Shown piece by piece: positions 1 through 9,426 of a stretch of 64,000 nucleotides of DNA. Under the pieces are notes generated by a model that was given only the letters and a program-made list of their open reading frames with translations, made no database searches and was not told the origin of the DNA. Every line of letters starts with the position of its first letter. Within the stretch, counting starts at the first letter, position 1. A program made the position numbers and the translations under genes. Origin of the DNA: Crocinitomicaceae bacterium (GTDB lineage Bacteria; Bacteroidota; Bacteroidia; Flavobacteriales_D; Crocinitomicaceae); assembly GCA_029249445.1 (NCBI GenBank), contig JAQWHI010000018.1, forward strand, positions 485,348 through 549,347, read 5' to 3'.

Positions 1-1264
1 CAGCATTAGACCCCATACTCACATGATCCTCTTGGCCATTGCTTGAATCAATCGAATCAATACTGGCTGGAGCACACAGCTGCTTGTTTTGACTTACAAT
101 CGATGCAGCAGTATATTGTGGAATCATAAAACCTGAATTTAATCCTGGTTTTGCAACCAGAAATGACGGTAAACCTCTCGTTCCAGAAATCAACTTATAA
201 ATCCTTCGCTCTGAAATGCTTCCTAACTCAGCTAAAGCTATTGCTAAGAAGTCCAATGATATTGCCAACGGCTGTCCATGAAAATTCCCAGCTGAAACCA
301 CATCATCCTCTTCCACAAATACTGTCGGATTGTCAGTAACTGCATTGATCTCTCGTTCTAAAATTGATTCACAATAGTCAATCGCATCTTTTGATGCACC
401 GTGTACTTGGGGAATACACCGAAATGAGTAAGGATCTTGTACGTGCTCTTTTACTCGATCAATCATTTCACTTCCTGCTAACAACGAACGAAACACTTCC
501 GCCGTTTGAATTTGTCCAACTTGCTTACGAATCTCGTTTACATTTTTCTGAAAAGGATTCTTTCTTCCATCATAAGCTTCCAACGAAAGGGCTCCAATAC
601 TATTAAATTGACTCCAAAGTTTCTTTGCATTTGATACCGCATAAGTTCCGTAGGAACTCATAAACTGAGTTCCATTTAAAAGTGCCAACCCTTCTTTTGA
701 TCTCAATACAATTGGAGCTAAATTATTTTCCTTTAGTACATCTGAACTTAAAGTTCGCTTGCCATCAACATACATTTCACCCTCCCCCAACAATGGAAGA
801 GACATGTGTGCCAAAGGCGCTAAATCTCCAGATGCACCGAGACTTCCTTGCTGGTATACAATAGGAGTCATACCATTATTGTAGAAGTACAACAACCGTT
901 CTATCGTTGCCAACTGTGCTCCTGAATTGCCGTGTGATAATCCTAAAACCTTTAGCAATAACATTCTTCGAACAATTTCAACTGGAACTTCATCTCCCAA
1001 TCCACAAGCATGTGAAACAACAAGGTTTCGTTGAAGCTGTCCGAATTCACCTGATGAGATGGGTGTATTGCACAGCGATCCAAAACCTGTATTCACTCCA
1101 TAAATGAGTTGATCATGGTCTTTTACTTTTTCATCTAGATAATTTCTACACCTCTCAATTTCGGCTTTTACACTTGCATCAAGCAAAACCTCAGTATCTG
1201 ACTGAAGTATCTCATCAAGCTGTGCTAGAGAGATCCATTCATTTTTGATAATAAACTTTTTCAT
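1..1264 (-). CDS. hutH: Histidine ammonia-lyase (partial, C-terminus runs off left edge)
   Basis: Reverse-complement translation starts MKKFIIKNEWISLAQLDEILQSD... and contains YGVNTGFGSLCNTPIS, the MIO motif GSLGASGDLAPLAHM (ASG at about 827-835) and ...GQEDHVSMGSNA at the window edge. Absent from the ORF track because it is truncated. Confidence 0.93.
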   Translation of the reverse strand, partial: MKKFIIKNEWISLAQLDEILQSDTEVLLDASVKAEIERCRNYLDEKVKDHDQLIYGVNTGFGSLCNTPISSGEFGQLQRNLVVSHACGLGDEVPVEIVRRMLLLKVLGLSHGNSGAQLATIERLLYFYNNGMTPIVYQQGSLGASGDLAPLAHMSLPLLGEGEMYVDGKRTLSSDVLKENNLAPIVLRSKEGLALLNGTQFMSSYGTYAVSNAKKLWSQFNSIGALSLEAYDGRKNPFQKNVNEIRKQVGQIQTAEVFRSLLAGSEMIDRVKEHVQDPYSFRCIPQVHGASKDAIDYCESILEREINAVTDNPTVFVEEDDVVSAGNFHGQPLAISLDFLAIALAELGSISERRIYKLISGTRGLPSFLVAKPGLNSGFMIPQYTAASIVSQNKQLCAPASIDSIDSSNGQEDHVSMGSNA

Positions 1265-1265
1265 A

Positions 1266-2636
1266 CTATCCTTTCAAGTGAGCAACTGCTGCATCAAAAC
1301 TAAGTTCCAACTGATTACCAGTCTCCATGTCCTTAATCAATAACATATTTTTTTCTATCTCATTCTCACCAATCAGAGCAATGTACTTCACGCCGCGATC
1401 GTTGGCATATTTCATTTGCTTTTTCATTTTTACCGATGCTGGATAGAGTTCTGATGAAACCCCTTCAATGCGCATTCTCTTGACAAGTTTCAAGCAATGA
1501 AGTTCTTCTTTCGTTCCAAAATTGACAAACAATAGATCCAATCTATTGTCCACTTCATCAGGAAACAAATCGAGTTCTGTGATGACATCATAAATTCGAT
1601 CTGCTCCAAAAGATATACCTACACCAGACATACCTTTCATGCCAAAAACACCTGTCAAATCATCGTAGCGACCGCCACCACAAATACTTCCCATCTTGAC
1701 ACCATTTGCTTTCACCTCAAAAATTGCACCTGTATAATAATTAAGCCCTCTCGCCAAAGTCACATCAAATTCAATTTTCGCACGTTTCAATCCAAGCATT
1801 TCAACACGATTCAAAACATCTTCCAATTCAGCAATTCCCTCCAAGCCGATCTCACTTGTTTTGAGATATGCTTTCATTTCTGACAATCGAGTCTTTGTAT
1901 CTCCTTTCAATTCGAACAAAGGCTCTATTTTATTCAACGCATCATCTGAAAGACCTTTCTCTTTGAGTTCTTTCACAACACCTTCTTTCCCAATTTTATC
2001 TAATTTATCGATTGCAACAGTAATTGGAATAATTTTATCTGTTTCACCACTTAATTCAGCAATTCCCGTAAGAATTTTTCGGTTATTCAACTTTATAGTA
2101 AAATCTGGAATTTCGAGTGAAGTGAGAACCTCATCAAAGAGCAAAATAAAATCCACTTCATACAAAAGTGAATCACTCCCTACAACGTCTGCATCACATT
2201 GATAAAACTCCTGATACCTTCCGTGCTGAGGTCGATCTGCTCTCCAAACGGGTTGAATCTGGTACCTTTTGAATGGAAAAGATATTTCGTTCTGATGCTG
2301 CACAACAAAACGAGCAAACGGTACAGTAAGATCATACCTCAAGGCTTTCTCAGCCAGTGAATTCGAGAAACGAGCTAGATTACCTGCTTCAAGTGCAGTA
2401 ACATCTGCCTTTCTAACTTTTTCACCTGAGTTTAAAATTTTAAAAATCAAGCGATCTCCTTCTTCACCGTATTTGCCGAGAAGTGTAGAAGAAAGTTCAA
2501 ATGAAGGTGTCTCAATTGGAGCAAATCCATATGTTTCAAAGGATTTACGTATTGTTTCAAATATATAGGATCTTTTGGCTACTTCTGCAGGTAAAAAATC
2601 TCTTGTTCCTTTCGCTATAGATGGTTTCTGTGCCAT
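1266..2636 (-). CDS. hisS: Histidyl-tRNA synthetase
   Basis: 456 aa; class II aa[65 protein letters not shown]. Confidence 0.97.
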   Translation of the reverse strand: MAQKPSIAKGTRDFLPAEVAKRSYIFETIRKSFETYGFAPIETPSFELSSTLLGKYGEEGDRLIFKILNSGEKVRKADVTALEAGNLARFSNSLAEKALRYDLTVPFARFVVQHQNEISFPFKRYQIQPVWRADRPQHGRYQEFYQCDADVVGSDSLLYEVDFILLFDEVLTSLEIPDFTIKLNNRKILTGIAELSGETDKIIPITVAIDKLDKIGKEGVVKELKEKGLSDDALNKIEPLFELKGDTKTRLSEMKAYLKTSEIGLEGIAELEDVLNRVEMLGLKRAKIEFDVTLARGLNYYTGAIFEVKANGVKMGSICGGGRYDDLTGVFGMKGMSGVGISFGADRIYDVITELDLFPDEVDNRLDLLFVNFGTKEELHCLKLVKRMRIEGVSSELYPASVKMKKQMKYANDRGVKYIALIGENEIEKNMLLIKDMETGNQLELSFDAAVAHLKG

Positions 2637-2701
2637 TTACATAATATTGTAAGGTAAAGGTAATAAATGCCTTTCGATTGTGTCAATAAAGGGTTTGGTT
2701 T

Positions 2702-3754
2702 CTAAAGCTTTTCTTTCCCTAACCATCGAAGTACGTTATTGGACCATATGTGATCAGCTTCATTTTGAGAAAGAATATCAATTTCAACAGCATAATCAAT
2801 TACACGACCTGGGTAGGAATTTGCTACTCCTTCCATCTCTCCAAGAGGATATGGATCATCCAAACCCGCAATAATTTGGGCAGCTCCTACGCGGGTCTTG
2901 AGCAATTGAAGGGTATATGAATCGTGAACGAGTGTATCAAAAAATAGGTTTTCGTGGGCCAAAGACAAGCGCGGATCATGGGAGCCTTCAAACAAATCAG
3001 GACGTCCATCAAAACCTTGTAAACGTCTACCATAGTTGGCCTGACCTAACATACAACCGTGTGCAAAACACGTTCGAACATTCGGAAAACGATGAACGAA
3101 ATCTTTCAAGGTATAAAAATGCAAGGTGTCGGCTGTCTGTGCCATCATCCAAACAAGATGAAATCTCCAATATTCATCTTTCAATTTAACCATCTTTTGA
3201 CCGTCATATGGATGAATTTCAATCGCAAGACCGTATTGATTGGCCAATTCAAAAATGGGCTCTACCGATTCATCTGCAACTGAGATCCATTCTTCATCTG
3301 TATTCAAAAAATGTGAAGGCAGACACAGTAATCTTAAATTCAATTCCTTTACACAACGGTCAATTTCTTTGAGCGCATCTTCGAGATACAATGGCTGAAC
3401 AACGAAACCCGAAGTAAATTTATCTGGTCTACGTTCCTGAACACTTGCGTTAAAATCGTTTTGCCAACGAATAGCATCTCTCGCATCATCGCGCAACCAA
3501 CCGTTACAATACACCTGTGAGAGGTTCAACATGACTGCATGATCTATGTTGTACTTCTCCATCCAAATTAGCTTTTCATTGAAAAAGAAACTGGCATCTG
3601 TAATCGGTCTTGACCACTCTCCCTGTCGCATGAACTTTTTGTCATCGTCAATCCAAAAGAGCTTTTTATCTTTCATGAATTTTGGAATTTCACTCGGTTC
3701 AGGTAAAATGTGACCGTGACCGTTTATTTTGAGTTTGCTCATGTGACTGTTCAA
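2702..3754 (-). CDS. Amidohydrolase-2 family protein, ACMSD-like (aminocarboxymuconate-semialdehyde decarboxylase family)
   Basis: INGHGHILPEP metal-binding start, HPYDGQKM, FPNVRTCFAHG, ...GRPDLFEG...FFDTLVHDSYTLQLL...GLDDPYPLGEME all resemble ACMSD. Start could be the internal Met at about 3742. Confidence 0.8.
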   Translation of the reverse strand: MNSHMSKLKINGHGHILPEPSEIPKFMKDKKLFWIDDDKKFMRQGEWSRPITDASFFFNEKLIWMEKYNIDHAVMLNLSQVYCNGWLRDDARDAIRWQNDFNASVQERRPDKFTSGFVVQPLYLEDALKEIDRCVKELNLRLLCLPSHFLNTDEEWISVADESVEPIFELANQYGLAIEIHPYDGQKMVKLKDEYWRFHLVWMMAQTADTLHFYTLKDFVHRFPNVRTCFAHGCMLGQANYGRRLQGFDGRPDLFEGSHDPRLSLAHENLFFDTLVHDSYTLQLLKTRVGAAQIIAGLDDPYPLGEMEGVANSYPGRVIDYAVEIDILSQNEADHIWSNNVLRWLGKEKL

Positions 3755-3819
3755 ATGATTGTCTGGTGTCTAAGATAATTTATTTGAATTGAAAATTTAC
3801 GAATCCTGAAACAAAAAAG

Positions 3820-3850
3820 AAAGGGAGATGAATTTGAACCATCTCCCTTT
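3820..3850 (-). terminator. Rho-independent terminator-like hairpin upstream of the M43 protease gene start-side spacer (minus-strand read-out from the downstream end of the ACMSD-like/M43 intergenic region)
   Basis: aaagggagatg(3820-3830)...catctcccttt(3840-3850), perfect 11-bp stem. On the minus strand it is followed by TCTTTTTTG. It sits 3' of the M43 CDS (stop at 3868). Confidence 0.7.
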
Positions 3851-3867
3851 CATGTATTTAATCGAAA

Positions 3868-5943
3868 TTACCTTTTAATTATCAGTCGGTTTGAAGTTCT
3901 GTTCAGTGATGTTGTAATTGTCATTGTGTACGATCCACTCGCAACGTCAGAAAGATTCACTTGGAAGACATTCGAATGAAACTGTGAATCCAAAACTACT
4001 CTACCGGATAAGTCAGTTACTCGGACATTTAAAACCTCTCCCGTGCAGTCGTTCATCACAACATTAAATGTTCCTTGACTTGGATTTGGAAAAATCTTTA
4101 CATCGTTATTCGATAATTCCTTGACCGAGAGATTCACACAAAACTCATTTGACTCTGAATTTCCAAAGTCCGTTTGTTGCAATTCAGCAAAAACTCCACC
4201 CCATTGGTCTGTAATAGAATAATCTCCATCAACAAAACAACCAAATGAACTGGAACCATCTATACCGTCACCATAATCATCATAAATGACGAAATCATAA
4301 CATCCATCATCAAGGCACCATTGCTCTGAAATTGTTGATTGGCTTTCATAAGCTCCTGCATCTCCCTGTTGGGTCCCCGATTGTAGGCCTCCAGGAGGAA
4401 TTGTAACCGAAATATTACCACCTGAATAAACCAAAACATTATTGGCATCCTTCAGTTCCCAATACGTTTCATGACCCCAGCAGTCCGTTGATAAAGTAAA
4501 GGTTACCGTCGCTCCTCCACCAATTAACGAATAATTTGATGAATTTGCATCATTCCCAGAATTCGAATCTAATGTTCCATTCGGAGAGATTGTAAATGCG
4601 TTAAATATGTGCGTTCCAGTCGAAGTGATGTATGGCAAAGTAACATTCACTGAGTTTCCAGGAGTCAATGTACCTGTCCATGATTGTGAAGAGGATGCCC
4701 CTCCATCAATATCATAAATGATTGTAAATGAAGTAACATCATTGCTTCCATAATTTGTCACCACCACTTCTGGAACAAAACCCTCTCCACAATCTGAGCC
4801 ATTTGGCGAGACGATTGAGCTAACTCCAATATCATCTGGATCACTGAGCAGCTGACAGACAGTTGAGGAGGTTAAACTCGCTCTTCGAGGTGAAACCTGA
4901 AAAACGGTTCGGATTCGTGTTTTTTGATCTTCTGTAAAAATGTTCATACAGGCATCGTTCGTATAATCCATATAATTCTCAACCATATCCTGAATACCAT
5001 CACATGTTGTTTGTGTTGGGCAACCATAATTGGACCCGCTTGACTCTGGTGTATCAGAACAAAAATCATTCCCGCAATTTGAATCTCCCCAAATATGTCT
5101 TAAACCAAGAAAGTGTCCCACCTCGTGTGTCATTGTTCGACCGAGATCATAGGGCGCTGAAAAATTTCCTGCAGGATAGATATCCGATGAGCCGAACGAC
5201 CTGTAGTCAGCGACAACACCGTCTGTATCCGCACTTCCATTATTGTTATTCATCCCGCCAAGTCCAGAGCTGTTCGGAAACTGAGCAAATCCGAGCAAAC
5301 CAGAATTTCCAAAATTCACGACCCAAATGTTCATGTAATCGTTTGGGTTCCAATAAGTCGCAGTTTTCATCGAATTGACTGAATTCTGTCCTGAAAATGA
5401 ATTTTGCCCGTAATCTACACGATCAATACCATTTGTCGGCAGACCATTCGGGTCAATTGCAGCCAAACAAAATTCAACTTCAATATCTGCACCGGCTGGA
5501 TGATTATTAAATCCTGGAGTCCCAACCATTTTTCTAAAATCTTCATTCAAAACTTGAATCTGAGATAAAACTTGTGCATCATCAATATTCTCATTCGATC
5601 CTACTGGATCTCCATTATGTATCACATGCACAACAACCGGAATCGTCAACAATGTCGCTTTCGCATTGGAATTTAATGCCTGCTGCTCTTTGTACTCTCT
5701 AATTTTATCTTGCAACCACAATTCATCTTGAAGTAAGGTTGGCATATTCGGATTATTCGCTCTAAGAAGAGCTTCAGCCTCCATTGTTCCACAGCGTTTG
5801 TAGCCATTTGGACCAATTTCAGATTTAAAATTTAGATTTACCAAATTGAGTTCCTTCTGATTTTTCACACTCTGAGCATACAATGTGCAATGCGAAAAAA
5901 CAAGAAACCCAAAAAAACAGGATTTAAGAGAGATTAGTTTCAT
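3868..5943 (-). CDS. Secreted M43 (pappalysin-like) zinc metalloprotease with T9SS type A sorting domain
   Basis: Signal peptide; HEVGHFLGLRHIWGD zinc site; NYMDYTNDACMNIFTEDQKTRIR Met-turn region; C-terminal IFPNPSQGTFNVVMND...GSYTMTITTSLNRTSNRLIIKR. Confidence 0.9.
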   Translation of the reverse strand: MKLISLKSCFFGFLVFSHCTLYAQSVKNQKELNLVNLNFKSEIGPNGYKRCGTMEAEALLRANNPNMPTLLQDELWLQDKIREYKEQQALNSNAKATLLTIPVVVHVIHNGDPVGSNENIDDAQVLSQIQVLNEDFRKMVGTPGFNNHPAGADIEVEFCLAAIDPNGLPTNGIDRVDYGQNSFSGQNSVNSMKTATYWNPNDYMNIWVVNFGNSGLLGFAQFPNSSGLGGMNNNNGSADTDGVVADYRSFGSSDIYPAGNFSAPYDLGRTMTHEVGHFLGLRHIWGDSNCGNDFCSDTPESSGSNYGCPTQTTCDGIQDMVENYMDYTNDACMNIFTEDQKTRIRTVFQVSPRRASLTSSTVCQLLSDPDDIGVSSIVSPNGSDCGEGFVPEVVVTNYGSNDVTSFTIIYDIDGGASSSQSWTGTLTPGNSVNVTLPYITSTGTHIFNAFTISPNGTLDSNSGNDANSSNYSLIGGGATVTFTLSTDCWGHETYWELKDANNVLVYSGGNISVTIPPGGLQSGTQQGDAGAYESQSTISEQWCLDDGCYDFVIYDDYGDGIDGSSSFGCFVDGDYSITDQWGGVFAELQQTDFGNSESNEFCVNLSVKELSNNDVKIFPNPSQGTFNVVMNDCTGEVLNVRVTDLSGRVVLDSQFHSNVFQVNLSDVASGSYTMTITTSLNRTSNRLIIKR

Positions 5944-6037
5944 TTGAGTAATTTTAGTATTGCGTTGAAATTACGAATTCAGGCATAGATAAAAAAATTT
6001 TTTAACTATGTTTTACTCCAACGACAAATTCCTAAAC

Positions 6038-7540
6038 CTATTTTTTCACCAATCGTGTCCGAAACACCTTATTTTCAATCTGAATTTCAAGATTATAAAT
6101 TCCAATTGCAACATTTGAGATATCAACTTCTATATTTTTTGATTGTCCATTATATCTTGCAATCAATCTTCCTGTTGCATCAAAAACATTAATACTTGCA
6201 ATGTCATAGGTTTTTGTTTTGACAAAAACTGTTTTTGATGCAGGATTTGGATATACAAGAACCTCATCTGTTTTTATTTCCAATAAGTCAGTGCAATCAT
6301 TTACGCTTAGATTTGCCTGAGTTGAATTCACGCATCCATTTAAATCAGTGTATTGATATGTAATTGAATGAATCCCAATACCCGCAACTGATGGATCAAA
6401 AACACCTCCAGATACACCAATACCATTGTAAGAACCTCTAATTGGCAAACCACCTATTAAGCTGAAAGCTTCAGCATAATCACAAACATCTGTGAACGAT
6501 GAAATCGTCACTGCGGGTAATTGATTAACCACAACATCCACTATTGCTGATGTTGATGAACATCCATTTGAACCTGTATATGTCACCGAATATGGACCTG
6601 AAATAGTTGCCACGATACTATCTGATGTTGATCCATTTGAGGAGCCACCATCACATGAATTTGTTCCCGTTGAATTGCAATTGCTTACACTTCTCATGTG
6701 CGGTGGAGTATCACAGACAAAATCTCCTTGAACGGAACAAGCTGAATCAGGAGGACAGGTGTTTCCACCATTGTCTCCTTCAAAAGTATGATATAAGTTA
6801 AATGCATGCCCCAATTCATGAGCACCTGTTGTACTCTGGGGATTTCTCCAATTACTGCATAAAATTACAGCGCCGTCAATAGAGAACCCATGAGCTCCAG
6901 CAAAATATGCATATCCTTGAACACCCGGACCACCATTATTATTATCAATTTCTGATATCAACCAAATGTTGTAGTAATTATTTGAGTTCCAAAAGCTAAG
7001 TGCTTTCAAATCGGCATCTGCAATTCCAGCAGAATTTCGAAATACACCATGGCTCATGTACGATGCATTTCCTGTCATATCATAACGTACAATACCATTG
7101 GTACAATTTCCATTTGGATCTTGAACGGCCAAGGCAAATTCAATCTCAACATCTACACCGTTTCCATCTCCAAGTGAACCAGGCACTTTTCGGTACCGCT
7201 CATTTAACTGTTTGATTCCCTCTCGAATTTGCTCATCCGAAATTTGAGTTAATGAATTACCTGTTTCCATGACATGTATAACAACTGGAACGCGATATGT
7301 TGTGTTACTGACCTCAACGGTTGGATTAAAAGAGGACATTGCAACATTAAAATCAATCGTTTTTTGCCGATATATACTATCAGTCAGCATTCTTTCTTCA
7401 TGCAACTGATCAGATACACAGGGTTCTGCACCTTGATTCATTACAATCACTGGTACATCATTTTGGGAATAAGAGTCGAATAAAATGAAGACAGACAAAA
7501 AAAAACACCAGTAAGAAGGCGTGAGAAAATATTTTTTCAT
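6038..7540 (-). CDS. Secreted M43-type metalloprotease homolog with Ig-like module and T9SS type A sorting domain; Met-turn segment apparently absent
   Basis: GAHELGHAFNLYHTFEGDNG zinc helix and CDTPPHMRSVSNC, then NSCDGG runs directly into SSNGSTSDSIVATISGPYSVTYTGSNGCSST (SprB/Ig-like). C-terminal VYPNPASKTVFVKT...RTRLVKK. Confidence 0.85.
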   Translation of the reverse strand: MKKYFLTPSYWCFFLSVFILFDSYSQNDVPVIVMNQGAEPCVSDQLHEERMLTDSIYRQKTIDFNVAMSSFNPTVEVSNTTYRVPVVIHVMETGNSLTQISDEQIREGIKQLNERYRKVPGSLGDGNGVDVEIEFALAVQDPNGNCTNGIVRYDMTGNASYMSHGVFRNSAGIADADLKALSFWNSNNYYNIWLISEIDNNNGGPGVQGYAYFAGAHGFSIDGAVILCSNWRNPQSTTGAHELGHAFNLYHTFEGDNGGNTCPPDSACSVQGDFVCDTPPHMRSVSNCNSTGTNSCDGGSSNGSTSDSIVATISGPYSVTYTGSNGCSSTSAIVDVVVNQLPAVTISSFTDVCDYAEAFSLIGGLPIRGSYNGIGVSGGVFDPSVAGIGIHSITYQYTDLNGCVNSTQANLSVNDCTDLLEIKTDEVLVYPNPASKTVFVKTKTYDIASINVFDATGRLIARYNGQSKNIEVDISNVAIGIYNLEIQIENKVFRTRLVKK

Positions 7541-7691
7541 GGGTTTGGTTTAGTTGTAAAATCATTATGAGGGCAAACATTAGAGGTTGAAGCACGTTCT
7601 TTACAACATCTTTTTAGCTCACCAGCAAAGCGAAATTAATACATTTTCATGAAAAATTCAAAAGCACCTAAAGATTCTGTGAAAGAAATTA

Positions 7692-8645
7692 TTAAGAGAA
7701 CAATGAATCAACAAATTGAGTTCTTTCGAAAGGTTGTAAATCCTCCATCTTCTCTCCTACACCAATATATTTAACCGGTATTTTCATTTGATCAGAAATA
7801 CCAATAACGACACCTCCCTTCGCTGTTCCATCTAGTTTTGTCACTGCAAGACAGGTAATGTCTGTCGTTGCGGAAAACTGTTTGGCCTGCTCGTATGCAT
7901 TTTGTCCTGTGGAGCCATCTAAAACCAACAGTACTTCATGCGGTGCATTTGGCACCACTTTATCCATGACACGCTTGATTTTACTCAATTCATTCATGAG
8001 GTTAACTTTGTTGTGCAAACGCCCTGCAGTGTCTATAATTACAACATCAGCATCTTGAGCTTTTGCCGATTGTAGGGTGTCAAAAGCAACAGAGGCAGGA
8101 TCTGCATTCATTCCTTGCTGCACAATAGAGACACCAACGCGCTCTGACCATATAATTAATTGGTCTACAGCTGCTGCTCTGAACGTGTCTGATGCACCAA
8201 GTACAACTTTATTACCTGCTTGTTTAAATTGATGCGCCAATTTACCAATGGTAGTTGTTTTGCCGACTCCGTTCACACCGACGACCATAATAACATGAGG
8301 ACCATCCTTGTGCTTTGGAACTTCAAATGTTACATTGTCCGATGAATTGTTCTCCTCCAGTAAGTTCGTGATTTCGTCTTTGAGGACTAAATTCAGTTCG
8401 TCAACACCGAGTACTTTATCACGTGCAACTCTTTCTTCAATCTTCTCAATGATTTTCAATGTAGTCTCAACGCCAACATCTGAAGTGATCAGAATTTCTT
8501 CGAGGTTGTCCAACACGTCAGCATCCACTTTCGATTTACCAACAACCGAACGGGCAATTTTGTTAAAAAAACTTTGCTTCGTTTTTTCTAAGCCTTTGTC
8601 GAGACTTTCTTTTTTATCTTTTGAAAAAAAATTAAATAATGCCAT
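7692..8645 (-). CDS. ftsY: Signal recognition particle receptor FtsY
   Basis: GVNGVGKTTTIGKLA, DTFRAAAVDQL, DTAGRLHNK, TKLDGTAKGG, GVGEKMEDLQPF. Confidence 0.97.
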   Translation of the reverse strand: MALFNFFSKDKKESLDKGLEKTKQSFFNKIARSVVGKSKVDADVLDNLEEILITSDVGVETTLKIIEKIEERVARDKVLGVDELNLVLKDEITNLLEENNSSDNVTFEVPKHKDGPHVIMVVGVNGVGKTTTIGKLAHQFKQAGNKVVLGASDTFRAAAVDQLIIWSERVGVSIVQQGMNADPASVAFDTLQSAKAQDADVVIIDTAGRLHNKVNLMNELSKIKRVMDKVVPNAPHEVLLVLDGSTGQNAYEQAKQFSATTDITCLAVTKLDGTAKGGVVIGISDQMKIPVKYIGVGEKMEDLQPFERTQFVDSLFS

Positions 8646-8656
8646 AACTCTTTAAA

Positions 8657-8694
8657 CAAGAAAAGCTTCCACCAAGGGCAGAAGCTATTTTTTT
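8657..8694 (-). terminator. Terminator-like hairpin between the DUF4295-type gene and ftsY
   Basis: gcttccacc(8665-8673) aag ggcagaagc(8677-8685): 9-bp stem with two G-U pairs. Short T-rich tract on the minus strand. Confidence 0.45.
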
Positions 8695-8713
8695 AACATT
8701 GATTGAGCGAGGG

Positions 8714-8869
8714 CTAGTTCTTATCGAACCAATCTTTCACTTTGTCATTGTGTACAACTTCTTCTTTGAAAGTATATGTGCCGGACTTTTCAGACTTGCT
8801 CATTTTAATGACTTTCGTATGCTCTTTTCCTCCTCCTTTTTGCAGGGATGCTACTACTTTCTTTGCCAT
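8714..8869 (-). CDS. DUF4295-type small basic protein, 51 aa (Bacteroidetes-specific, ribosome-associated gene neighbourhood)
   Basis: Manual translation MAKKVVASLQKGGGKEHTKVIKMSKSEKSGTYTFKEEVVHNDKVKDWFDKN*. Sits in the rpmB-rpmG-X-ftsY order. Below the ORF-track length cutoff. Confidence 0.85.
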   Translation of the reverse strand: MAKKVVASLQKGGGKEHTKVIKMSKSEKSGTYTFKEEVVHNDKVKDWFDKN

Positions 8870-8876
8870 AACTTAA

Positions 8877-9059
8877 TTATTTAATTTCTTTGTGAAGTGT
8901 ATACTTCTTCATAATAGGATTGAACTTCTTAATTTCAAGTCTATCTGGAGTATTCTTTCTGTTCTTCGTCGTAATGTAACGAGATGTACCAGGCAATCCC
9001 GATTTTTTGTGCTCAGTGCACTCTAATATTACTTGAATTCTATTTCCTTTTTTTGCCAT
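8877..9059 (-). CDS. rpmG: 50S ribosomal protein L33
   Basis: [60 protein letters not shown]. Confidence 0.96.
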   Translation of the reverse strand: MAKKGNRIQVILECTEHKKSGLPGTSRYITTKNRKNTPDRLEIKKFNPIMKKYTLHKEIK

Positions 9060-9106
9060 TTTCTTTCTTTTTTTACCTACCGTTATCGCAACGGGTAGAA
9101 AACGAT

Positions 9107-9343
9107 TTACTTAATATATCCTTTCGCACGTGCTTCTTTCACGCACGCTGAAATTCCTTTCTTATTGATCGTTCTCAACGCTGAAGTTGAAATCTTCAAT
9201 GTGATGTATTCGTTTTCCTCAGGCATGAAAAACTTTTTAGTGATCAAGTTCGGGTAAAACTTTCTTTTTGTCTTACGCTGTGAGTGAGAAACATTGTTCC
9301 CAACCATTACCGATTTTCCTGTGATTTGACAAACTCTTGACAT
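9107..9343 (-). CDS. rpmB: 50S ribosomal protein L28
   Basis: [33 protein letters not shown]... Confidence 0.97.
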   Translation of the reverse strand: MSRVCQITGKSVMVGNNVSHSQRKTKRKFYPNLITKKFFMPEENEYITLKISTSALRTINKKGISACVKEARAKGYIK

Positions 9344-9426
9344 CTCTGTTATATTTATTACTTATACTAAAAGCGGGTGCAAAGAAACCATTTTTTTCAT
9401 AAAAGCACAAGCTAATTTTAACTTTT

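Noticed and set aside
151-1107. Four small + strand ORFs at the left edge
   Set aside because: They are antisense to the clearly conserved hutH reading frame, which the ORF track missed because it is truncated by the window edge.
2680-3283. Plus-strand ORFs over hisS/ACMSD-like region
   Set aside because: Shadow ORFs opposite a conserved amidohydrolase; no recognisable protein features.
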